Positions 13,101-25,100 of a stretch of DNA of 64,000 nt are shown here, piece after piece. Source of the DNA: Telmatactis stephensoni (lineage: Eukaryota; Cnidaria; Anthozoa; Actiniaria; Isophelliidae); assembly GCA_029948255.1 (NCBI GenBank), contig JALIZF010001911.1:124001-188000 (forward strand), written 5' to 3'. A program made the translations under genes and the position numbers. The notes under the pieces are model-generated. The model ran no database searches. It was not told the DNA's origin and worked only from the letters and a program-made list of their open reading frames with translations. Positions within the stretch are counted from its first letter, which is position 1. Each line of letters starts with the position of its first letter.

Positions 13101-16100
13101 AGGTGCAACTGTACATAAAGGTCTCTCAAATGCAGACTGCAAGAGCTTGTCCTGTCAGGTGTTCATTTTATGAGAGGGATTTCACTCCGTATACATTGTA
13201 AATAAATAAAATAAGTAAGAAATAGATTTGTAGGGCATACATGTAATAATCAAAAAGCAAATACAGCTAGGATGCAGCTCAGCATATAGTCAAGTTTAAG
13301 GCCAGTAAGTGGCGCAGTATGCCGCCACCATACAACCCATGTCTAACAACAAAGCTTAGCTCAGATTAACTGGAGTACCCAGAGAAAAACCCTCCTTGCA
13401 AGGGAGATAGCCTCCTCCGCAGGCAACTGTTCACTTTTTTGCTGGGCCTCCTGTGTTAAAGACAAGTAGTGGCCTGGACACCAGGCGAGAAAAGGCACAG
13501 GAAGCCCAAAAGGTTGCCTGCGGAGGAGGCTACAAGGGAGATACTAACTAATTAGTTAATAAACATATGTTCCAGTGCCCAAGCTGGGGCTGAAACCTTG
13601 ACCACAGTGGTGAGAATTAAGCAAGAGGTGAACCATTAAAACACCCTTAATTGTCACCCTTCAGGTCATGGAATCAAAGCTGTTCTCAGCTGACAAAAAT
13701 ATCAGGGAGCACCTCACCACACCAGCTTTACAATTTACCATATATTTTCTTTCATGAGAGACTAAATTCTTAGTCACCTCAGACACCCAGGCCCTGGGGG
13801 GAGGGGGGAGGGGGGACTCCACTGTAAAAGGATTGGGTATGCTCATCGGAAATATAATAAAATACCCCAAAAAGATACCGGAAGTCTTTTAAGAAGGGCG
13901 TGGCTGGACGATTTTTAACCCCTAAGAGATACCAGCAATAATAAGCTAATGAACAATATTATTATGAACATAAACTTGAATGGTCGACATGCTTTTGTTG
14001 GGCATTTTTTTTCCATTTGAGAGCAAGATAATAAGCAATGGGCTCTTTTGATACCCTAAGAGAGACCAGGGAATGCTAAAATTCTAAACATTTATAACAC
14101 CCTAAAAGATACCAAATTGCTGATTTGTACCCCTAATCCCCGATCCTTTTACAATGGAGTCCGCCCCCTCCCGGGACCCAGGCACTGCTAGATCACAGCC
14201 TTGGGAGTAGTCTATACTATTGTAATATAAATATTATAATATTATACTAATATTATTGTTCACTGTTACTTTGTCATTATTTTCAGGAGTCTCCATTTTA
14301 CTCAGAAACATTTTACCCAGGCCAAGTAGTAGGAGGTCCATCAAAAGTGTTCAAAGATGCAAGGTGGTTATCAGGAGCTAAACCTATTATGCACAGTCAA
14401 ACGCAAGTAAAAGCCACAGTAGAAGAGGTATGTATTCTTATAAAAAGACTTCCCATTAAGGTCGTTATCAGAAGAGCTGGAGGGTATGACGCCCAGGCAC
14501 AAAACAGGCATAGGCATCAGCATAGGCAATGTCAAAGGTGTCAGCATAGGTGTTGGTATAGGCATAATGCTGTTTTCTGTACATATTCTTTATGAATGCA
14601 GGGCTAAGATTGGGCTAAGTTGTATTCACAACTATTGATTTGTTGATCTCCTGCCTTAAATAAACTTTTGTAAGTGATACAAATTGAGACTAACATTAAT
14701 GTCTTACTATTATTCTGTTCACAAAGTTAACATGTTGTGCATATAAGATGACAGTGAAAATTTGTTGCAGTACTGTTCAAAAAATCAAACTAGTTTGAAT
14801 TGATACAACATATGATTACTGGTGACAGAAAAAAATTGTTTGCATCATTGAGATATGAATTTGCAAATATAGCATGAAAGGAAATGCTTCTCAGAACTGC
14901 CTGTCTTTGTTATCTTTAGGACGGTACCCAGATGTTTTGTGCATTGACACTTTATCGTAAGATCAGGAGTGCACTTCATGAAAGAGCCAAAACATTAGAT
15001 TGTTACCTTTTCACAAGTTTTCTTTGTCTGGGCAACAATCATGTCTTTTGTAGTAAATGAAACATCGAGACCCGTGAAATTTGACTGAAATTTTACAAAA
15101 CTTTACTTTTTTGAGGAACCATTAAACACCCATAAAACGTTCAATCATTTGGTTTTTTATCTGCATGTTTTCTTTATTCAGGCAACCATCATGTCTTGTG
15201 AAGTAAACTGGCAGGTTTGTGGTGCTTGTAATCCAGGTGAAGAATCTTCCATATTGGGACCACCCTCTGGAACAGTCACAGGGGACCAACTCACTAGGTA
15301 AGGCAAATTAACTCTGACAATTTCACATAATAAAAGTTGCAATCCACCAATAACAACCAAATGCATTATTTTTTGTGACAGACTTAAAGTTATCAACCAC
15401 TATCGACATGCCAGCATTCAAATCGGCGATAAAGCTTTTTACACTGTAAAAGAATCTGATCTTCAAATGGTTGCCAATACCCTGGGATATAATCCATCTA
15501 ACCCCCAAAGCACTACCGATGGCCACGCCCCAAAACAGACCCAAAACCAAGTACCATCTGAAGGCAATACACCAGTAGACGAAGAAAACAAAAGTTGGAA
15601 CGATGACCCAAAGTTGAACTATAAGAAAGGAGCACACGAAGAATCAGGACCAACAGGAACATTATCAGACTCAACAGACGAAGACTTGCTAGAAAGTACG
15701 GGACCTGATGGTGGCGATCACGGGGCGCATAAACCTAAAGGTACCTCCTCACAGGGGACTAAACATGACTCATCTTCAGGACCCTCAACGGCAAGGTTCC
15801 CTGTAAGTCGCCGGAGACGTAAGCGTGCTAAACGGAAACGTAAAGCGATGCCGCACATGCAGGTAAACGTTGGTGATCGTGTTTGCGTCGAAGTCACGTG
15901 TACTTGTACTACTGTGAAGGTCATTTGGCAGGACAGAACTAAAAGCGCAAGTGTCTCCTCCACGCACCTGACACCTGTGTTGCATTTAGACGAACATGAA
16001 TTCTTTCCTGGAGATTATGTCAGTGATAAGAGAGGTAAGGTAGATGTTGATTATCCCGGTTTTCCTTTTTCTTTTTCTTTTTCTTTTTCTTTTTCTTTTT

Positions 16101-19100
16101 CTTTTTCTTTTTCTTTTTCTTTTTCTTTTTCTTTTTCTTTTTCTTTTTCTTTTTCTTTTTCTTTTTCTTTTTCTTTTCTTTTTCTTTTTCTTTTTCTTTT
16201 TCTTTTTCTTTTTCTTTTTCTTTTTCTTTTTCTTTTTCTTTTTCTTTTTCTTTTTCTTTTTCTTTTTCTTTTTCTTTTTCTTTTTCTTTTTCTTTTTCTT
16301 TTTCTTTTTCTTTTTCTTTTTCTTTTTCTTTTTCTTTTTCTTTTTCTTCCGCAGTTCAGTATGGAAGAATTTAAGATAATTCGGCTTGGCACGCAGTTTG
16401 AGTCTGAAGATCTTTTTGCTTTACCACTATTTTTGAAATTCGTGTGCCATAAAACAAGTAGGTGGAAACAAAGTTTGTGGGAAATGCGAATTTCTTTTGT
16501 TTGAGAAATTCACATTCCGAACAAGGTTTCTTGTCCCCTATTTCATGGCGCATGAATTTCGAAAATAGTGGTACAGCAAAAAGGTCTATTTTTAAATAAT
16601 ATACAAATAATGACGTCATTTTTGCGATCGCGCGCGGGAACAGAAAGATTTCGATTTAAAAGCCGGGAATGTCTGTATCTTCTGAAAATATTCTTTCCCT
16701 CCCCCCCCCTCCCCTCCCCACCCTCCTATTCTTTTGTCCCCTGAATGTGGGCTAACTTATGATCGTTATCTTTGTAGTCACAGCCGACACCACAACATAT
16801 GGTACTGTAATAACCACTAACTCTGATGCACGCACTTGTGACGTCAAGTGGTTTACACGCGAGGGACTGGCACTATCCATTGAGCGTGACGTCAGCGTGT
16901 ACGATATCACGGAGCATACGGACTTTGTTTTTAACCCGGGGGATGTTGTTGTTCGTATGGTTCCACCGGACTATTGCACGTCTCCAACGGCAACGTCGTC
17001 GTCATCAGCATGCATTGGCCAGGTAATTGCAAGATACCATAATACTAAGAGAGCGAAACTCAGTATTGATGTCTGTGCGATGTTCGTGGTGACTAAAGGC
17101 CCGGTAATACCACCCCGTGCGCAACAAATTTCCTTTGTTGCAAAAAGTAGACAGTGCTTCTACTTCGTCCAACAAAGAAAATTTGTTGCGCGTGGGGTGG
17201 TAATAGGAGCAACATTTGCTCTGCAACTTGCAACGCAACAATATTGCGCGACAAGTTGCACGATTTTGTTGCTCGTATTACCGGGCCTTAAGGCTATTTT
17301 TTGGTAATTTCGCCATCGCGCGCGCAAGGCTCTCAAACAGTACTACTATTATTCATGATAATAGTGCTAATAAGTCTATCAATCTGGAATGTAATTATAA
17401 GGACTACGTGAAATATTTCGGCCTGTTAATTGATCGAAATCTCTCTTGGAAAAATCATATTGATTATATAAGTAACAAAATAAGTAGAACTGTTGGCCTA
17501 TTATCCAAACTCCGTCATTTCTTGCCATCCCCGACCTTATTAACAATTTACAAATCTCTTATTCAACCTCATTCAACATATGGAATAAATGTCTGGGGTC
17601 AGGCTAACAAGACAACATTAAGCAAACTATTGCTTTTACAAAAACGCGCTCTAAGATTCATATTTTTTAAGAAGACATAAGCTGCTGTTCCACTTTTTAT
17701 TAATGCAAATGTCTTACGTGTTACTTTGTTATATCAGAGTTAATAGAGACAACTCTATTAACTCTGGTTATATGCTGAATCACTGGCACTTCTTTTGTAT
17801 GATGTGTCCAACACAACTACGCCTTCTAATATTAACAGCCTTTTCGTATCTACTAACGTGGTCCATTCTCACAATACAAGATTTTCTGCGTCTAATAATT
17901 TGTATTTTAAATCTTCTCGATTACAAATTCAACATCAGACAGTCTTGTTCTAAAATGGGTGTAAGATTATGGAATCAGATACCAGCTCATCTAAAAATGT
18001 TTCAAAAAAGCAATTTAAAGCTGAAATAACACTGTGTCTACTCAATAACTTACAATCTGAAGGCTACCGACTCAGTAAATCTAAATACTCTATTCAAAGA
18101 TCGATAAGACTATCTAGTTCTAGATTATTTTCCTAAAATTAATATGCATTTCAATATATTTGTAAATTGGTGCATTCTTTTGGCGTTAACCTGATTCTAG
18201 TGTATAAAATTATACCTCGAAAATCTGATGAACCTGACTCTTGACATCTATTGAAGAGGATATTTTTTCAATTACGAGCAATAATGGCGAAAAACGCCAA
18301 AACTAACACCTTCGTGCAAGCTTTGGTTCAGATTTTCGTTCTGGATTAACATTGAAATTCATTTTTTACCGGTTAAAAACTGATGTACTAAGATAAAATA
18401 TCTGTTTAAAACGTTAGAATGAGAGTTTTAAGCCGAATGTAGAGAAAACATATAGTAAATGAGCAAATGAAGGCCAAAACCTCATTTTCAATTCAAGTTT
18501 TCGCTTTGGATTAACACTTTGATTCGACTTTCATCGGCCAAAACTACTTACAAATAAGTTAAACTTTCTGAAAGAAATGCTTTTAGTTTTATACAACAGC
18601 TATTTCAATGATTTGATATTGAATATATTGCTTAATGTTTAATCTATGTCATTCATTTGTCTTATACCAAACTGACGATGAAAACGGGACAAAACAAAGG
18701 AAATTATGTTGAATAGGCCATATGCACTAACAGGTCACGTGACTCTATCTCCCCTGAATCAAGCAGCACCATTAAAATGAACTCCAAAAAATGAAAGAGC
18801 ACCTCGATATTAGTAAAAGTGCAAAGTTTCAGTTTATTAAATGAATAAGAAAAAAAATGACAGCAAATTTAAGCCGAGATATTTTCTTAAGATTCGTTCG
18901 GAAAAGCGCGCTGGATGGCACGAGCTTGCCATCCAGCGCGCTTTTCCGAACGAATCTTAAGGACGTTCGCGGGCATTGTTCACGCGCACTTTTACTGCGC
19001 ACGCTAGCGCGCGCTACCTCAACTAAATCCAAGATGGCGGCCGAAAAGAATTTTTTTCGGTAATGACTTTTTCGATTTTTTTAAAATGGAAATTATTTGA

Positions 19101-22100
19101 AAAAAGAAAAAAAATTAAAAAAAGGAATTTTACCGAGGAAAAAAAATCGTTCAGGTTGAAAAACTGCAGAAAAAAGGATGGAAAAGATTCTACTGGACCC
19201 AGTCTCCTCTCGGTATTCAAGATGGCGGCCAAATTTTCAAACTTTGCGGCTCTTACGGCTCAATATCTCGGAAACGAATACGGTGACCCCCACTTTTTAT
19301 TTCAGTGTTTGACAAAGAATTACATAGGCTGTTAATATTCTAAATTTGAGAAAAATATTATGGTAAAATCATAATAAAAACACGGATTTCCGTGACAACT
19401 TTGAGCGAAGTCGCGGCAAAAGCGTCGCTCATGACTGCCAATTCGAATTAAAAACAACAGCTATTTGTTAAATATTTACAAATATTTTCACATAATATTA
19501 TTCCATGGATTATTGAGTGGTCGTGTAAATAAACATTGAGCAATCCATTTAGTTTTTCTGCAAAAATGACTTCTATGCTCGACTCGTATAGATTGGCGCG
19601 CAAGCGATCTTCTACGAGAAAGTGGGTGCACTTTGATGTCACCTCACTCCTCAACGAGCACGGTGACCCCCATTTTTTCTTTGCTCTTTCAATTTCTATG
19701 ATGACATTATCTCACCATGCGAAGTATGAAGGAAAAAACATGGTAAACTTTTTTTCCCGCGAACGTCCTTAATTATAAGAAAATATCCAATCTTAAATTT
19801 ACTGTCATTTCTTCTGTATTACATCTTATGAGCTGAAACTTTGCACTTTTACCAATATAGAGGTGCTCTTTCTATTTCTGGCTTTCATTTCCACGGTGCC
19901 GCTTGATTTAGGGGAGATAGGATCACGTGACCTGTTAGTGCATATGGCCTATTGCTGTTCTTTTCATTTTTCCCTCTTCAAGGGGCTCGTTCGGAAAACA
20001 ACAACAACAACAACAAAATCGGAGTAGTAGACCATTTTGAACCCCTATAAAAGTACCTGAAGCACTCGTAAGTGGGGCCTGGTGCCGAAAGTACGAGAAT
20101 GATATCCGTTTCCATCAGCCGCAGTGATAGGAAATTTTAATTTTAAGCTTTTAAATCATCAGGAATGGTAGTTCAAAGCATCTACATTTTCTTAAATCTT
20201 GAACAATTTTTGTGGAGGCTTTTTATTCTAATATTGATTTTGAAGCTGTAAAGAAGGGGGTTGTTTTCGCCATCTCGGCCATCGAAAAGAACAGCCGTTA
20301 TCATCATTTGGTGAGGAAAACCCAGACTAGACCATTAATTCTAGCAACGAGATTTGCTTGCTTGTATGTATGTTTGTTTGTTTGAAGACATGTTTGAAGA
20401 CACATTGTTTACACTGAATGTTAGTCTATGAATGACCATCAATTTTTAAATATATTAAATATGTTCAAATATATAACAGCAACTGAAGGATGTTTGAGTT
20501 ATTTACAGAATATTTGACGATCATAACACACATCAACAAACAATTGCATTTAAAACACTTTAAAATTCCACGGGCTGTAAGTCAAATTCTAAAGAATATA
20601 CTGCACGCTGTCGAGGCTGAGGTTGAACGACAAGAACGCTGCGCTCGGGCGCAAATGAAGCTACTCGGGCCACAAATGAACAATATGCCCTCCAAAAGTC
20701 ATGTTATTGTCCTATTGCAGCTGTTTTCCCTACTGAGAAAGTCAAAGTTTTAAAGTTTATAAATACATTTGTACATGGATGCATGAACGAATATAGAATG
20801 CAAAAAAGCTCTTCTTTCGTTTTGGTCAACACCACCTTGCAATTGTTAATTCTTTTTTATTGCTCATCGAGGTTCTTCTCAGCACCGATTAGACTTTCTC
20901 AAAGTCGTCAGCCCCGCTTTTTAATTTTTGGCTTTAGTGGGACTGGCGTCGTCTCCTCGCGCGTCAAAAATAAAAAATAAAATAAAATAAAGACTAAATA
21001 AGAGAGGACGACTTGTGGCAAGTCTAAGCACCGATCTGCTCGTTTCTTACTGGTAGAACATTCAGTACAGACAGTTCTTTGGGGCCGGGATTTTCTACGT
21101 CTTGGTCTTCTCGCTTTCTTCTCTCAGCGACCAAAACCGAGGCTGGCTTTTCGTTGCCTATCGGCTGTAGATCTTTCAGTACAAATGGTTGGGGAAGGTT
21201 GGGGTCATCTTTGATGTTTCTGCGGATGCCAAATAATTTAAAGAAATATCTGCGAAACTCACTGATGCGCAGTCCGTAGATAATAGGACTGTAGAGTGAG
21301 TTCAGGTGTAAGAACAAAGTTGTCCATGGGTGGAGGGCGAAGAAGACGGGGCCGCGGACTGTCGGGCCATAGTACAATTCCAGAAGCAAGTCGATAAACA
21401 TGTGTATATAAGAAAAGAAGAAAACTCCTAGTAGAATAGCAGCTGTAATTACCGACTTGTAATTGGAAGAAGCATTCAGATGGTTTCTTGAGCTTGGTTC
21501 GTGGTTGACATTTTGTTCCTGCCTAGATATATCACGGTTATGTTTATGAATAACTGCAAAGATCTTGATGTACCAGTACAGAATGCAGAGTAGAAGAAGA
21601 CTTGAAATGAGAGCCATGTAAAATACCGATTCGGGTGGCAGTATTGTCACTTGGTTCACTTGAACAGCAACTTGGATGATCCAGTTTGCTATTGCTACGT
21701 ATACAAGCCTACTTACAGTTATACGGTTTGAGTATTCGTACGGATCGGTTATGGCAACGTACCGTTCATAGGTAAGGCATACTAACTGATAGAAAGATGC
21801 ACTTGATAAAAGACAGAAGCAGAGATAGAACGCACTATCTAGACTACAGCTGACTTCGTTGCTCAATAAGTGATACAGTTCTTTAGCAACTAAGAGAGGC
21901 TGAGAGATCAGACCACTAAGAAAATCTGTTACGGCAAGAAGGGCCAGTACAACGAATCGTTCTTTTTGCAGAGCTTCAAATTTCACCACAATAATTAGGG
22001 TGACGGCGTTGAGAAATACGACGAATGGTATGGTCAGAAGTTGAAGGACAACAGCAAAGATACTGGATATACTTGTAGCTTGGTTGGTGAAAGAGGGATG

Positions 22101-25100
22101 CCATGAGATTGGATACACCAACGCACACTGTTTAATCTCTGTTTCGTTCATCGTGGAAGAAGCGTTAACGAAACTCATGTTAGCTGATGAGAACCTTCAG
22201 TTGTGTTGCTCGCACTTGATCACATTTGAAATAAAGTGAATCCTGGTATTATCAACCCATTAACGTTCTGTTGACAGATGTTTGGTAAATTTCACTGTGT
22301 ACTTTTTTGCTAATGACGCTCAATGTTAAAGGAGTATTGTATGCTAAAAATAAACATTTTTATTTAGTCATTTAGACCGTAAACACAATTTTAAAAGTTT
22401 TTCTTACGAATTTCGAATCCATGTTTTTCAAAAAAATCAATAAAAGGTTTTAGTATAGCTCTTTGATGACGTCTAGTATGGGGAATAAACTAAAGTAAAT
22501 GTCCGTCCATGCACAAAAAGCCTCAAATTCGACAGCTTTGAAAAGGCCGGAAAATGGATTGTGTTTTGAGTTTTTCTGTGTAGTTTGAAGGACGAATTAT
22601 TAAACGAAATGATCTAAAGTGACGCCAATTGACCGCTATGATGGATCGAGAAACCCGTCGAATCGCATTTCGTTTCATTTCATTAAAGCGATATTCTTTT
22701 GGCCAAAAGTTGTTTTGCACCTGACTGCTTGATTCTTTTATGTGCCGTAATATATATAAGATTGGATTGAATTTTCATTCAATGGATTAACTTTAAAACT
22801 TTGGACTTCGTCTTTGCACATTTCAGTGACTCCTGACGAGGCCATGCAACAAAGCACTTTTGTACTTGTTTTTGTCGGCTGTTTTCAGTTTACATCATAA
22901 ACGACCCTCTGCAGATGTATGTACCAAGTATCAAGGCTTGGGTTTTGATCGATTTGTATGTATTTTAGGTTTTATGAACATCACGACTTATCCAACGCGG
23001 AAATCTCCATATTTTGGTAATTTTCATTTAATATCCACCAACTGAATTTTTTTTCATGAACGTTGACTTTTGTTGGAGTGTCACGTGACTTGCTGGACCA
23101 TGTTTTTCACTGAAAAACTTCAATTAAAAATGGGGTACACAAAAAACTTTTCAATATTTATAAATTGCATGTTTTCTTGTTTCTTTTGGCAAGGGCTTTC
23201 CAAATTAGCCTTTTCCGTTTGGAAAAGTAGTTCACATAAAGAGTTATTTTAGAAAATAGGTCACGTGACCTAATTTGCATATATATTTTTCTCAAATATC
23301 TTCTTTCTCAACATCGATAGACCACATGCAAAGGCTAATTCATATATGTGCTCTAAGTACCTTTAGAACGATGTGAATTTCAGCTTCATTTAATGAGACT
23401 TTGTACTCCCCGTTCTCAAAAAAACGTTTTTTGATGCCTTAAGGTCACGTGACCAAGAAAATGCAAAATAATTGGTCTCAATCTGTCATATTTCTCGACC
23501 TACAGCTCCCATAAGAATATTGATAAAATATCTCTAAAAGCAACAGAATTATTTAAGAAAACAAATTCTGGCTAATTGGCAGAAAACCCAAGCCTTAATA
23601 TGCTTGAGTTGTTTTATAGGGCAGACAAACAAATTAGTCGCTCGAAGGATTAGCCAAGCACCAATTTAAGAGTTTTATCGAACCTGGAAAATACGTAACA
23701 AATGATAAATACAACAATGATTTTGTATTATCTGAAGCTCGTCAGTGTATGAAAATTGAATAATAAAAAGTTAACGCACCCTTTGCTCGTGAATTATCGG
23801 GATTTATCTTCACTCGTTTACTAACAATGAACTCGAAATTTTCTCATACTGCACTCGGCTAACGCCTCGTGCAGTATTTAATAAAATTTCTCGTTCATTG
23901 TTAGCAAACTAAAGTATGGCTAATTGACCAATCAGATCGCGCGCTCGTAAAATTCTATTATATAAAGTGTAATAGTACTAAATACGCTAAAATGTATTTC
24001 ACGGGTTTATGAAAACCACTCTAAAAAAATCCTTGTTTTCTATTCTTCAATAGTGTTATTTTTCTTTGATGTAGCTAGTACTGTTTCAAGGTTACGTGCG
24101 ATCAAGATTGCACATAACTCGTGAAAATTAAAGGACAAAATCTAAACACTGTAAAATAGCACAAAACCTTTTGTTTTCCATTGTTTAATACCACTATTTT
24201 GCATTAGAGTGATTTTCACCAGACTGTGAAATAGTTACTAAGCTAATATACATTAGTAGATCCCAATTCCAGTGTTTCCTTTTGTTGGATTTTGAGTGCT
24301 ATACACTAATAGCTAGTTAGTATTTCACAGTCCGATGAAAATTACTCTATTTAGCTAGTAGAGTGATCACACTTAACCCGTGAAAAAGTACAAAATCTAA
24401 TTAGTACTAAATAGTACAAAGTCCTTTGTTTTCCATTATTTAATAGTGCTATTTGGCATTATTTAGCTGGTACAATTTCAAGGGTTAAGTGCAATTACTC
24501 TACCTTTTTCACGGGTTAAGTGCAGTTACTCTAAGTGCAATCACTGTACTCTAGCAAAACAAAAGAAAAACAAAGCCATCCATAATAGACGTTTTAGAGA
24601 CGGAAACATGCGGCTGGTTAGGCAAGGCTCTCAAACAATAGAATTCGATTTTTGATGTGCGTGCGGATGGAACCTTTTGCTTTCGGCTTTTGAATCCTTT
24701 TTCTTAAGAGCCTTGCTCGCGCGATGGCGAAATTACTAAAAATAGCCTTAGTCGCCGCGAACATCGCACTGACATTAATACCGAGTTTCGCTCTCTTAGT
24801 ATTATCATGGTCTCTTGGTAATTGGTAGTTTTTGAATACTCATATTCCATCAAGCACAATGCAGCTACTCGTTGTTAATGTTGTAAAGGTGCATGGTGAT
24901 TTATGATGCCGGTGATGATAATGATGTGACGATGATGATGATGCTGTTGATAATTGTGGTGGTGGAAGTGATAGCCAATAATAGCCTGATTTTCTCTGCT
25001 TATATGACATAAGCTATCGCTGAAAAAGCGAACTCTGAAAATCGACTGGGCCTCCACATACAGCTACAAAATAAAAATGATAAATAGATGGTATAACGAT

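Noticed and set aside
15467..16504. 345-codon open frame on the plus strand
   Set aside because: Only its first part, up to 16034, is UBE2O exon 7. The rest is the (CTTTTT)n intronic array and beyond, after a good donor site.
17216..17680. 154-codon plus-strand frame as a gene
   Set aside because: Its second half is the 3' part of a decayed LINE reverse transcriptase; the first half is unrelated MITE sequence.
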